Part shown: positions 6,881 to 12,347 of the stretch, piece by piece
Layout: every line of letters starts with the position of its first letter
Numbering within the stretch: the stretch's first letter is position 1
NCBI GenBank assembly: GCA_020025345.1
Contig: JAHHSH010000045.1
Coordinates: forward strand, 1 to 14,107
From: Oscillospiraceae bacterium
GTDB taxonomy: Bacteria > Bacillota > Clostridia > Oscillospirales > Oscillospiraceae
DNA length: 14,107 nt
Reading direction: 5' to 3'
Made by a program: the position numbers and the translations under genes
The notes under the pieces: model-generated
What the model was told of the DNA's origin: nothing
The model's input: the letters and a program-made list of their open reading frames with translations, nothing else
The model's database searches: none

Positions 6881-6890
6881 AACTATATCT
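6872..6890. promoter_or_regulatory. Perfect 9-bp inverted repeat over the -10 box (candidate operator)
   Basis: AGATATAGT-A-ACTATATCT is a perfect dyad with 9-base arms and a 1-base centre, and it includes the proposed -10 TATAGT. Such placement is typical of a repressor operator. I do not recognise the regulator from the motif. A hairpin role in RNA is less likely because most of the repeat lies upstream of the predicted start. Confidence 0.6.
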
Positions 6891-6893
6891 ACA

Positions 6894-6924
6894 GGAGACA
6901 ACTGTCTCCCTTTTTTAAGGAGAG
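6894..6924 (+). promoter_or_regulatory. Leader hairpin with alternative pairing to the ribosome binding site
   Basis: GGAGACA (6894-6900) and TGTCTCC (6903-6909) form a 7-bp hairpin followed by a T run (6911-6916), like a small terminator. The same TCTCC (6905-6909) is also complementary to GGAGA in the ribosome binding site AAGGAGAG (6917-6924). The two pairings exclude each other: one frees the ribosome site but may terminate, the other hides it. No FMN-riboswitch core is present. The stop-or-go function is inferred. Confidence 0.5.
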
Positions 6925-6931
6925 CCCCCCT

Positions 6932-7516
6932 ATGACCCATACTCATAAAACCCATAAGCTGGCAGTCACCGCCATGCTCAGCGCCGTGGCTACGGTGCTG
7001 ATGATGCTGGAATTTCCCCTGCCTTTCCTCGTCCCGCCCTTTGTAAAGCTGGACTTTTCCGAGCTGCCGGCGCTGCTGGCCTCTTTTTCCTTAGGCCCCC
7101 TGTACGGCGGCGCTGTGTGCCTCATCAAGAACCTGTTTTGCTGCCTGCGCAGCACTACCGGCTGCGTCGGTGAGCTGGGCAATTTCCTGCTGGGTATCTG
7201 CTTTGTGATGCCTGCCGGCTGGATCTACCGCCGCCACAAGTCCCGCAGCCGCGCTTTGCTCGGCTCCGTGCTGGGCGCTGTGGCGATGGCTCTTTTGAGC
7301 ATCCCTATCAACTATTTCATCACCTATCCCGTCTACTCCGCTTTCATGCCCATTGACGCCATCATCGAAATGTATCAGCAGATCCGCCCCGGTGTCAACG
7401 GACTTCTGGAGTGTCTGGTGCTCTTCAACGCCCCCTTCACCCTCCTCAAGGGTGCACTGGATGTGGTGTTGTGTCTGCTTATTTATAAGCCACTCTCGCC
7501 ACTTCTCCATCGCTAA
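6932..7516 (+). CDS. ECF transporter substrate-binding subunit, RibU-like
   Basis: A 194-residue integral membrane S-component of an energy-coupling-factor transporter, most like the riboflavin-specific RibU. After a short polar N-terminus, TM1 ends in LEFPLPFLVPPFVKLDFSEL (26-45), the most telling RibU-like segment. GCVGELGNFLLG (77-88), PINYFITYPVY (125-135) and a last helix with LLKGALDVVLCLLIYKPLSP (171-190) follow. Five to six helices are visible. It binds its vitamin outside the cell and works with shared EcfA1A2T modules encoded elsewhere. The ATG at 6932 has AAGGAGAG at 6917-6924. The single gene ends in a strong terminator. Riboflavin specificity is likely but other flavin-like substrates are possible. 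Confidence 0.88.
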   Translation: MTHTHKTHKLAVTAMLSAVATVLMMLEFPLPFLVPPFVKLDFSELPALLASFSLGPLYGGAVCLIKNLFCCLRSTTGCVGELGNFLLGICFVMPAGWIYRRHKSRSRALLGSVLGAVAMALLSIPINYFITYPVYSAFMPIDAIIEMYQQIRPGVNGLLECLVLFNAPFTLLKGALDVVLCLLIYKPLSPLLHR

Positions 7517-7531
7517 TACATATAATGCGCG

Positions 7532-7563
7532 ATGCCCTCCGCCGTCTGCGGAGGGCATTTTTT
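7532..7563 (+). terminator. Intrinsic terminator of the RibU-like gene
   Basis: An 11-bp perfect stem, ATGCCCTCCGC (7532-7542) with its complement (7548-7558), has a 5-base loop and is followed by TTTTTT (7558-7563). It separates this gene from the dinB promoter just downstream. Confidence 0.95.
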
Positions 7564-7566
7564 GAC

Positions 7567-7595
7567 TTTTCATCCCGAAATCGCCGTGGTATAAT
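7567..7595 (+). promoter_or_regulatory. dinB operon promoter (extended -10)
   Basis: TGGTATAAT at 7587-7595 is an extended -10 (TGnTATAAT) with a perfect core. A weak -35 TTTTCA (7567-7572) lies 17 bases upstream. The dinB GTG is 33 bases downstream. Confidence 0.75.
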
Positions 7596-7628
7596 AGAAC
7601 AAATATTTGAAAGGGAGGTACATTATCT

Positions 7629-8840
7629 GTGGAACGCGTGATCCTGCACTGTGATCTGAACTGTTTTTATGCCTCGGTGGAGCTGTTGAGCCACCCGGAT
7701 CTGTGGGATATCCCCATGGCGGTCTGCGGCGATCCCACCTCCCGCCACGGGATTATCCTTGCCAAAAATGAGCCCGCCAAGCGCCTTGGCATCCGCACAG
7801 CGGAGACGGTGTGGCAGGCCAAAAAGAAAGCGCCCGGCTTAGTGCTGCTGCCACCCCACCATAGCCTTTATCGCCACTACTCCCGCCTGATCAACGAGAT
7901 CTACGGCCACTATACCGATCTGGTGGAGCCCTTTGGTATCGACGAGAGCTGGCTGGACATCACCGGCAGTATGCACCTCTTCGGCACGGACGGCAAGCAG
8001 GTGGCCGATCAGATCCGCCGCCGGGTGAAGGAGGAGCTGGGGCTCACCATCTCCGTAGGCGTTTCTTTTAATAAAGTATTTGCCAAGCTGGGCAGCGACT
8101 ATAAAAAGCCGGATGCCACCACGGTCATCAGCCGCGAGAACTGGCGTGAAATCGTCTGGCCCCTGCCGGTGGACGCCCTCCTCTTCGTGGGCAGTGCCGC
8201 CCGGAAGCTGCTCAACAGCCACGGCATCAACACCATCGGTCAGCTGGCGCAGAGCTCGCCGGAGATGCTGGAAACACTGCTGGGTAAGCAGGGCTATCAG
8301 CTGCACCGTTACGCCAACGGTCTGGAGGACTCCCCTGTCCGCCCGCAGTGCGAGCGTGAGCCGGTGAAGTCCGTCGGCAACGGCACCACGTTCCCCCAGA
8401 ATCTGACCCGCTGGGAGGAGGTATGCACCGGTTTGAGCCTTCTCTCCGACAGTGTGGCCCAGCGGCTTCGCCAGCAGGATCTCTACTGCGGCGGCGTGCA
8501 GGTGACCATTCGGGATGCCCAATTCAAGACCATCACCCGGCAAAAACGGCTCCCGGAGAGCACCCATCTCATGAAGGACATCTATCAGGCGGCACTGGAA
8601 CTGACGGAGCGCGCATGGAAAGCCCCCAATCCCATCCGTATGCTGACAGTCACCGCCCTCTACATCACTGAGGCCGCTGAGAGCTATCAGCAGCTGGATC
8701 TTCTGGGAGTGCAGCAATCCCGCCGCAGCGAGAAACAGGAGCAGCTGGAACGGGCCATGGATTCCATTCGCGGGAAGTACGGCAAGGGTTCCATCGCCTT
8801 CGGCACCCCCGGCGAGAAGCCGTCCTTTTATGACGATTGA
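7629..8840 (+). CDS. dinB: DNA polymerase IV (Y family)
   Basis: A 403-residue translesion DNA polymerase that extends mismatched or damaged primer ends without proofreading. Catalytic metal ligands are D9 (HCDLNCFYASVE, 7-18), D105 and E106 (IDESWLD, 104-110). F13 occupies the steric-gate position. SVGVSFNKVFAKLGSDYKKP marks the palm end, followed by thumb and a little-finger domain to about residue 350. QLDLLG (355-360) resembles a beta-clamp-binding motif. The GTG start at 7629 follows AGGGAGGT at 7612-7619; no in-frame ATG lies nearby. The length is somewhat above the 350-residue type, and the extra C-terminal tail is charged. It is the first gene of a probable four-gene operon. No clear LexA box is seen at its promoter. 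Confidence 0.95.
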   Translation: MERVILHCDLNCFYASVELLSHPDLWDIPMAVCGDPTSRHGIILAKNEPAKRLGIRTAETVWQAKKKAPGLVLLPPHHSLYRHYSRLINEIYGHYTDLVEPFGIDESWLDITGSMHLFGTDGKQVADQIRRRVKEELGLTISVGVSFNKVFAKLGSDYKKPDATTVISRENWREIVWPLPVDALLFVGSAARKLLNSHGINTIGQLAQSSPEMLETLLGKQGYQLHRYANGLEDSPVRPQCEREPVKSVGNGTTFPQNLTRWEEVCTGLSLLSDSVAQRLRQQDLYCGGVQVTIRDAQFKTITRQKRLPESTHLMKDIYQAALELTERAWKAPNPIRMLTVTALYITEAAESYQQLDLLGVQQSRRSEKQEQLERAMDSIRGKYGKGSIAFGTPGEKPSFYDD

Positions 8841-8886
8841 CGGATGTTCTCCGCTGTGCATCAGCATTGATGAAAGGATGTGACCT

Positions 8887-9297
8887 TTGCCCATGGAAGT
8901 GGACGTAAGAAAAACCGCGCAATACTATTCCTCCCTTTCTGACACGCAGCTGTGCGACTGTGCGTACTGTATCAACTACCGAAAAACGATCAAGTCCGCC
9001 TATCCCCGGCTTGCCGATGCGCTGGCCCAACTGGGCGTCGACATTGAAAAGCCCTTCGAGACCTCTCCGCTGGAACCGGAGGAGGGGTATCTTACTTACT
9101 GCGCCTGTCAATATATCGTATTTGGCACCTGCCGCGCCACGGACTGCCAACAGGTAGATTCAGTCACACTCCGGCCTGCGCTCTCCTATCCGTCCACCGG
9201 AATCGAGGTTCCCCATTTTGTTCTGGAGCTCTGCCCGATCCGCCTGCCATGGTGCAGCTTTGACGACAGGGATGCTCCTATCTTTGAAAGGACGTGA
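8887..9297 (+). CDS. Cysteine-rich protein of unknown function
   Basis: A protein of 136 residues (134 if it starts at the ATG at 8893), with nine cysteines. LCDCAYCINY (22-31) and TYCACQYIVFGTC (70-82) are the striking parts; other cysteines are C87, C116 and C123. There is no signal peptide or membrane helix. I recall similar sequences as conserved hypothetical proteins in Clostridia but no function. The start is uncertain: the ribosome site AAAGGA (8873-8878) is 8 bases before TTG 8887 and 14 before ATG 8893, which favours TTG. It lies between dinB and the metallo-hydrolase, 46 bases after dinB and 4 bases before the next start, so it belongs to the operon. Metal binding is plausible from the CxCxxC cluster only. 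Confidence 0.82.
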   Translation: MPMEVDVRKTAQYYSSLSDTQLCDCAYCINYRKTIKSAYPRLADALAQLGVDIEKPFETSPLEPEEGYLTYCACQYIVFGTCRATDCQQVDSVTLRPALSYPSTGIEVPHFVLELCPIRLPWCSFDDRDAPIFERT

Positions 9298-9301
9298 GAC
9301 A

Positions 9302-10117
9302 ATGGATCTTATACTGCTGGGCACCGGCAACGCCATGGTCACGCGCTGCTATAACACCTGCTTTGCCCTGCGGCAGGGTGAGGACTTTCTGCTGGTGGAC
9401 GCCGGCGGCGGCAACGGCATTCTTCGTCAGACGGAAGATGCCGGTCTGTCCTTCACACACCTCCACCACCTCTTTGTGACCCATGCCCACACCGACCATG
9501 TGCTGGGCGTTGTGTGGGTGGTGCGAGCTGTGGCCTCCCTCATCAATAAGGGCAGCTACCACGGAACACTGACCATCTGGTGTCACGATGTAGTGCTGGG
9601 GATTTTGGAACCTCTGTGCCGCGCGCTGCTGCCAGCAAAGCTCTCCCGTCACATCGGGGAGTCCATCCGCTTTGTCCCCATCGCCCCCGGCGATTCGCTC
9701 CACTGCCTTGGCATGGAGCTGACCGTCTTTGACATCTTCTCCACCAAGGCCAAGCAGTATGGTTTTCGCGCCGTGCTGCCGGACGGTCAGGTGCTGGTAT
9801 GCTTAGGCGATGAACCCTGCCACCCGGATTGCCAAGAGCTGGTGCGCGGCTGCGACTGGCTTTTAACGGAGGCCTTCTGCCTGTACGATGACCGGGAGGA
9901 ATTCCACCCCTACGAAAAGCACCACAGCACCGTGCTGGATGCCGCCAAGCTGGCGCAGGCACTGGATGTGCGCCATTTGATACTCTACCACACCGAGGAT
10001 CAGACGCTTGCCACGCGCAAGGAGCGCTACAGCGCCGAGGCCCGCAGCGTCTACCACGGGCAGGTCTTTGTCCCGGATGATTTGGAAATAATTCGCCTTT
10101 CCGGCGGAGATAAATAA
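9302..10117 (+). CDS. Metallo-beta-lactamase-fold hydrolase, RNase Z-like
   Basis: A 271-residue cytosolic hydrolase of the MBL superfamily, closest in architecture to RNase Z/ElaC. Motif I is LVDAGGGNG (31-39). Motif II is HAHTDH with H61, H63, D65 and H66. D170 (CLGDEP) and H207/H208 plus H230 (LYHTED) are probable later ligands. The histidine expected before a GY/GF segment in RNase Z (motif III) is not evident; the sequence there is FDIFSTKAKQYGF. It lacks an obvious tRNA-binding exosite arm. The substrate, RNA or small molecule, is unknown. The ATG at 9302 follows AAAGGA at 9286-9291, just after the previous stop; the open frame extends upstream without a ribosome site. Third gene of the operon. 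Confidence 0.88.
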   Translation: MDLILLGTGNAMVTRCYNTCFALRQGEDFLLVDAGGGNGILRQTEDAGLSFTHLHHLFVTHAHTDHVLGVVWVVRAVASLINKGSYHGTLTIWCHDVVLGILEPLCRALLPAKLSRHIGESIRFVPIAPGDSLHCLGMELTVFDIFSTKAKQYGFRAVLPDGQVLVCLGDEPCHPDCQELVRGCDWLLTEAFCLYDDREEFHPYEKHHSTVLDAAKLAQALDVRHLILYHTEDQTLATRKERYSAEARSVYHGQVFVPDDLEIIRLSGGDK

Positions 10118-10129
10118 GGAGAGAGAGCC

Positions 10130-11413
10130 ATGAAGAAATACGCCTACACAAATGCCTACATTCTGGACGGCACGGAGAACATGACCCCTCTGGCCGGCCA
10201 CACCGTCCTCACGGACGGCGAGACCATCGTGGCCATTGTCCCCAACGGTCACGATCTCAGCGGCTACGAGGTCATTGACCTGCAGGGGCAGTATTTGATG
10301 CCCGGTCTGGTGAACCTCCATGTCCATCTGCCCTCCAGCGGCAAACCCAAGAAGAAGCCTTCTGACCCGGTGAAGCTGGTCAAGACCATGACCTCCAACA
10401 ACCTGCTGCGCAAGGTCATCACGGCTATGTGCCGCAACTTTGCCAAAATGGAGCTGCTCTCCGGCGTCACCACCCTGCGCACCATGGGCGGCGTTGAGAA
10501 TGTGGACACCACCATCCGCAATGAGATCCGCGACGGCAAAGTTGTCGGTCCCCGGATTCTGGCGGGTAATATGGCTGTCTCCGTTCCCGGCGGCCACATG
10601 GCTTATTCTCTGGCCTACGCCGCCAAGGATGCCGACGAGGCTGCCGCCTATGTCAAGAAGATTTGCTGGGATAAGCCCGACGTTGTCAAGCTGATGATCA
10701 CCGGCGGCGTGTTGGACGCCAAGGTGAAGGGCGAACCCGGCGTGTTGAAAATGGCGCCGGAGCTGGTGCGTGCCGCCTGTGACGAGGCACATCGGCAGGG
10801 TCTGCCTGTGGCGGCCCATGTGGAAAGTCCCGAGGGTGTCCGCGTTGCGCTGGAAAACGGCGTGGATACCATCGAGCACGGCGCCGCTCCCACCGAGGAG
10901 ATCATCCGTCTCTTTAAGGAGCGCGGTGCCTGCCATGTCGCCACCCTCTCCCCGGCGCTGCCTTTTGCCCTCTTTGACCGCTCCGTGAGCCATGCCAGCG
11001 AGATGGCCCAGTATAACGGCGACATCGTGTTCCGCGGCATCATCGACTGCGCCAAGGCCTGCCTTGCCAACGACATCCCCGTGGGTCTGGGCACCGATAC
11101 GGGCTGCCCCTACATCACCCACTACGATATGTGGCGTGAGGTGCATTACTTCTGCAAATACTGCGGCGTCACCCCCGCTTTCGCCCTCTATACTGCGACA
11201 AAGCGCAACGCGGAGATCGCAGGTCTGGGCGATGTCACCGGCAGCATTGAGGCCGGCAAGTGCGCCGATATGATCGTCTGCGCCAAGAACCCGCTGGAGG
11301 ATCTCTCCGCCCTGCGGAAGCTCTCCATGGTGGTGGCCCGCGGTCACATCATCCGCAACCCGAAGGTCAAGAAGATGGCCGAGGTGGAAAAGCAGCTGGA
11401 TCAGTACCTGTAA
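10130..11413 (+). CDS. Metal-dependent amidohydrolase (prolidase/imidazolonepropionase-like)
   Basis: A 427-residue cytosolic member of the amidohydrolase superfamily (TIM barrel with a flanking beta-sandwich). The metal-binding HVH is H64/H66, the probable carboxylated lysine is K187 (VVKLMITGG), and H230 (AAHVES), H250 (IEHG) and D323 (GTDTG) complete the set. The N-terminal AYILDGTENMTPLAGHTVLT and C-terminal GSIEAGKCADMIV are the usual sandwich strands. The pattern is that of the Xaa-Pro dipeptidase/imidazolonepropionase-related group; the actual substrate is not known. The ATG at 10130 has GGAGAGAG just upstream and lies 12 bases after the MBL gene, so both are co-transcribed. It is the last gene before the 11453 terminator. 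Confidence 0.92.
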   Translation: MKKYAYTNAYILDGTENMTPLAGHTVLTDGETIVAIVPNGHDLSGYEVIDLQGQYLMPGLVNLHVHLPSSGKPKKKPSDPVKLVKTMTSNNLLRKVITAMCRNFAKMELLSGVTTLRTMGGVENVDTTIRNEIRDGKVVGPRILAGNMAVSVPGGHMAYSLAYAAKDADEAAAYVKKICWDKPDVVKLMITGGVLDAKVKGEPGVLKMAPELVRAACDEAHRQGLPVAAHVESPEGVRVALENGVDTIEHGAAPTEEIIRLFKERGACHVATLSPALPFALFDRSVSHASEMAQYNGDIVFRGIIDCAKACLANDIPVGLGTDTGCPYITHYDMWREVHYFCKYCGVTPAFALYTATKRNAEIAGLGDVTGSIEAGKCADMIVCAKNPLEDLSALRKLSMVVARGHIIRNPKVKKMAEVEKQLDQYL

Positions 11414-11452
11414 AATGGAAGCAGGTTTTCCACAAACATCGTGCAAAATTGC

Positions 11453-11485
11453 AAAAAAGGCGTGACGGAAGTCACGCCTTTTTTT
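11453..11485. terminator. Strong bidirectional terminator
   Basis: GGCGTGAC (11459-11466) pairs with GTCACGCC (11471-11478) around a 4-base loop, extended by flanking A/T pairs. T7 follows on plus and T6 on minus. It ends the dinB operon on the plus strand and the TRIC-family gene on the minus strand, whose stop codon lies within the T tract. Confidence 0.95.
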
Positions 11486-12128
11486 AGTCGATGAATTCAT
11501 CTGCCTTGGCCTTAGGCAGGCTCCAGCGATAGTGGGCTGCCAACAGGCGGATCAAGATCACCACACCGCCGCCCAGCAGCAGTGCCGCCTCTTCGCTCCA
11601 CAGCCGGCGCACGATCTCCCACACCAACGCACCGGCCAGCGCAGCGCAGGCATAGATATGCTTATGGAAAATATACGGCAGATCCCCTGCCATCACATCC
11701 CGCAGCACACCACCGCCTACACCGGTCAGCGTACCGAGAAATGCCACCGTGAACCAACTGCCATCCGGCAGCACACGGCAAGCCGTCTGCGCGCCGATCA
11801 CGGTAAAAATACCCAGCCCCAGCGAATCACTCCACAGCAGCGTCAATTCATAGGCACGGCGCGTCTTCATCAGGCGCCGCCGCACCGCCGGGACAAAGAA
11901 AAGCGCCGCTGTCACCGCCGCCGCTGTCACCGACAGAGGGTCAGAAAAAATGGAGGGCGGCGTGATGCCCAGCATCAGATCACGGACGATGCCGCCACCC
12001 ACTGCCGTGGTCAATCCCAGAACGATCACGCCCAGCATATCCATCTTCTTACGCAGGCCCGTCATAGCGCCGGACACTGCAAAAGCCACCGTACCGATCA
12101 GATTTCCGATCATCATCCAAGTATCCAT
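11484..12128 (-). CDS. TRIC/UPF0126-family membrane protein, probable glycine transporter
   Basis: A 214-residue integral membrane protein with about seven helices. It has the two-fold repeat of the family: the first half carries AFAVSGAMTGLRKKMDMLGV (15-34) and VGGGIVRDLMLGITPP (43-58), the second DSLGLGIFTVIGAQTA (101-116) and VGGGVLRDVMAGDLPYIF (137-154). Family members (E. coli YicG and YadS) are annotated as possible glycine transporters, and archaeal/bacterial TRIC homologues as cation channels. Here a tandem glycine riboswitch directly precedes it, which supports glycine movement as its job; direction is unresolved. The ATG at 12128 follows GGAGGAG with a 5-base gap. It is the only gene under the riboswitch. 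Confidence 0.93.
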   Translation of the reverse strand: MDTWMMIGNLIGTVAFAVSGAMTGLRKKMDMLGVIVLGLTTAVGGGIVRDLMLGITPPSIFSDPLSVTAAAVTAALFFVPAVRRRLMKTRRAYELTLLWSDSLGLGIFTVIGAQTACRVLPDGSWFTVAFLGTLTGVGGGVLRDVMAGDLPYIFHKHIYACAALAGALVWEIVRRLWSEEAALLLGGGVVILIRLLAAHYRWSLPKAKADEFID

Positions 12129-12145
12129 TGTTTCTCCTCCATAAC

Positions 12146-12184
12146 AAAAACAGAGTAAGCCCTTTTTAGAGCTTACTCTGTTTT
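12146..12184 (-). terminator. Riboswitch expression-platform terminator
   Basis: On the minus strand AAAACAGAGTAAGC (12184-12171) pairs with GCTTACTCTGTTTT (12160-12147) around a 10-base loop and runs into T5. The 5' arm includes CAGAG (12180-12176), which is also the 3' strand of P1 of the second glycine aptamer. Ligand binding should hold CAGAG in P1 and so block the terminator: an ON switch. Confidence 0.92.
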
Positions 12185-12329
12185 GTAACCTGAAAGATGC
12201 TCGAAACTGCTCGTTTCAATTGCTTCGTCGGTGCGCATTGCGCTTTCCAGAGGGCGATCGGGATCCAGTCCGTTTGCCTGAGAGTATTACCCCTTCGGCG
12301 GCTGCAGCCCAGCACTCTCCCGTGACCCG
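12176..12329 (-). promoter_or_regulatory. Tandem glycine riboswitch (two aptamers)
   Basis: Read on the minus strand. Aptamer I (12329-12259): P1 CGGG/CCCG, GAGAGT/ACTCTC, the conserved core GCCGAAGGGGTAA and CTCTCAGGCAAACGGAC. A 6-base linker (ATCGCC) leads to aptamer II (12252-12176): P1 CTCTG/CAGAG, P2 GAAAG/CTTTC, a GCGC-AAT-GCGC hairpin, core CACCGACGAAGCAA, a GAAAC/GTTTC hairpin, and TTTCAGGTTACAAAACAGAG. Aptamer II departs from the consensus in its core (GACGAAGC for GAAGGAGC) but keeps all helices. With the overlapping terminator this should turn on the TRIC-family gene when glycine is high. Confidence 0.93.
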
Positions 12330-12347
12330 TCATATCGCGGTATGTAA

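Noticed and set aside
6845..6931. Possible FMN riboswitch before the RibU-like gene
   Set aside because: The space is far too short and the conserved RFN core is absent; only a dyad and short hairpin are seen.
7562..7595. TTGACT (7562-7567) as the dinB -35
   Set aside because: The spacing to TATAAT is 22 bases, too long, and it overlaps the upstream terminator tail; the extended -10 with TTTTCA at 17 bases is preferred.
7839..8894. A 351-codon open frame on the minus strand
   Set aside because: Lies antisense to dinB, whose motifs are unambiguous; no ribosome site or recognisable domain.
9863..11500. A 545-codon open frame on the minus strand
   Set aside because: It is antisense to the amidohydrolase and the end of the MBL gene, both of which show conserved catalytic motifs. 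Its translation is rich in His/Gln/Val with no domain, typical of an antisense shadow in GC-rich DNA.
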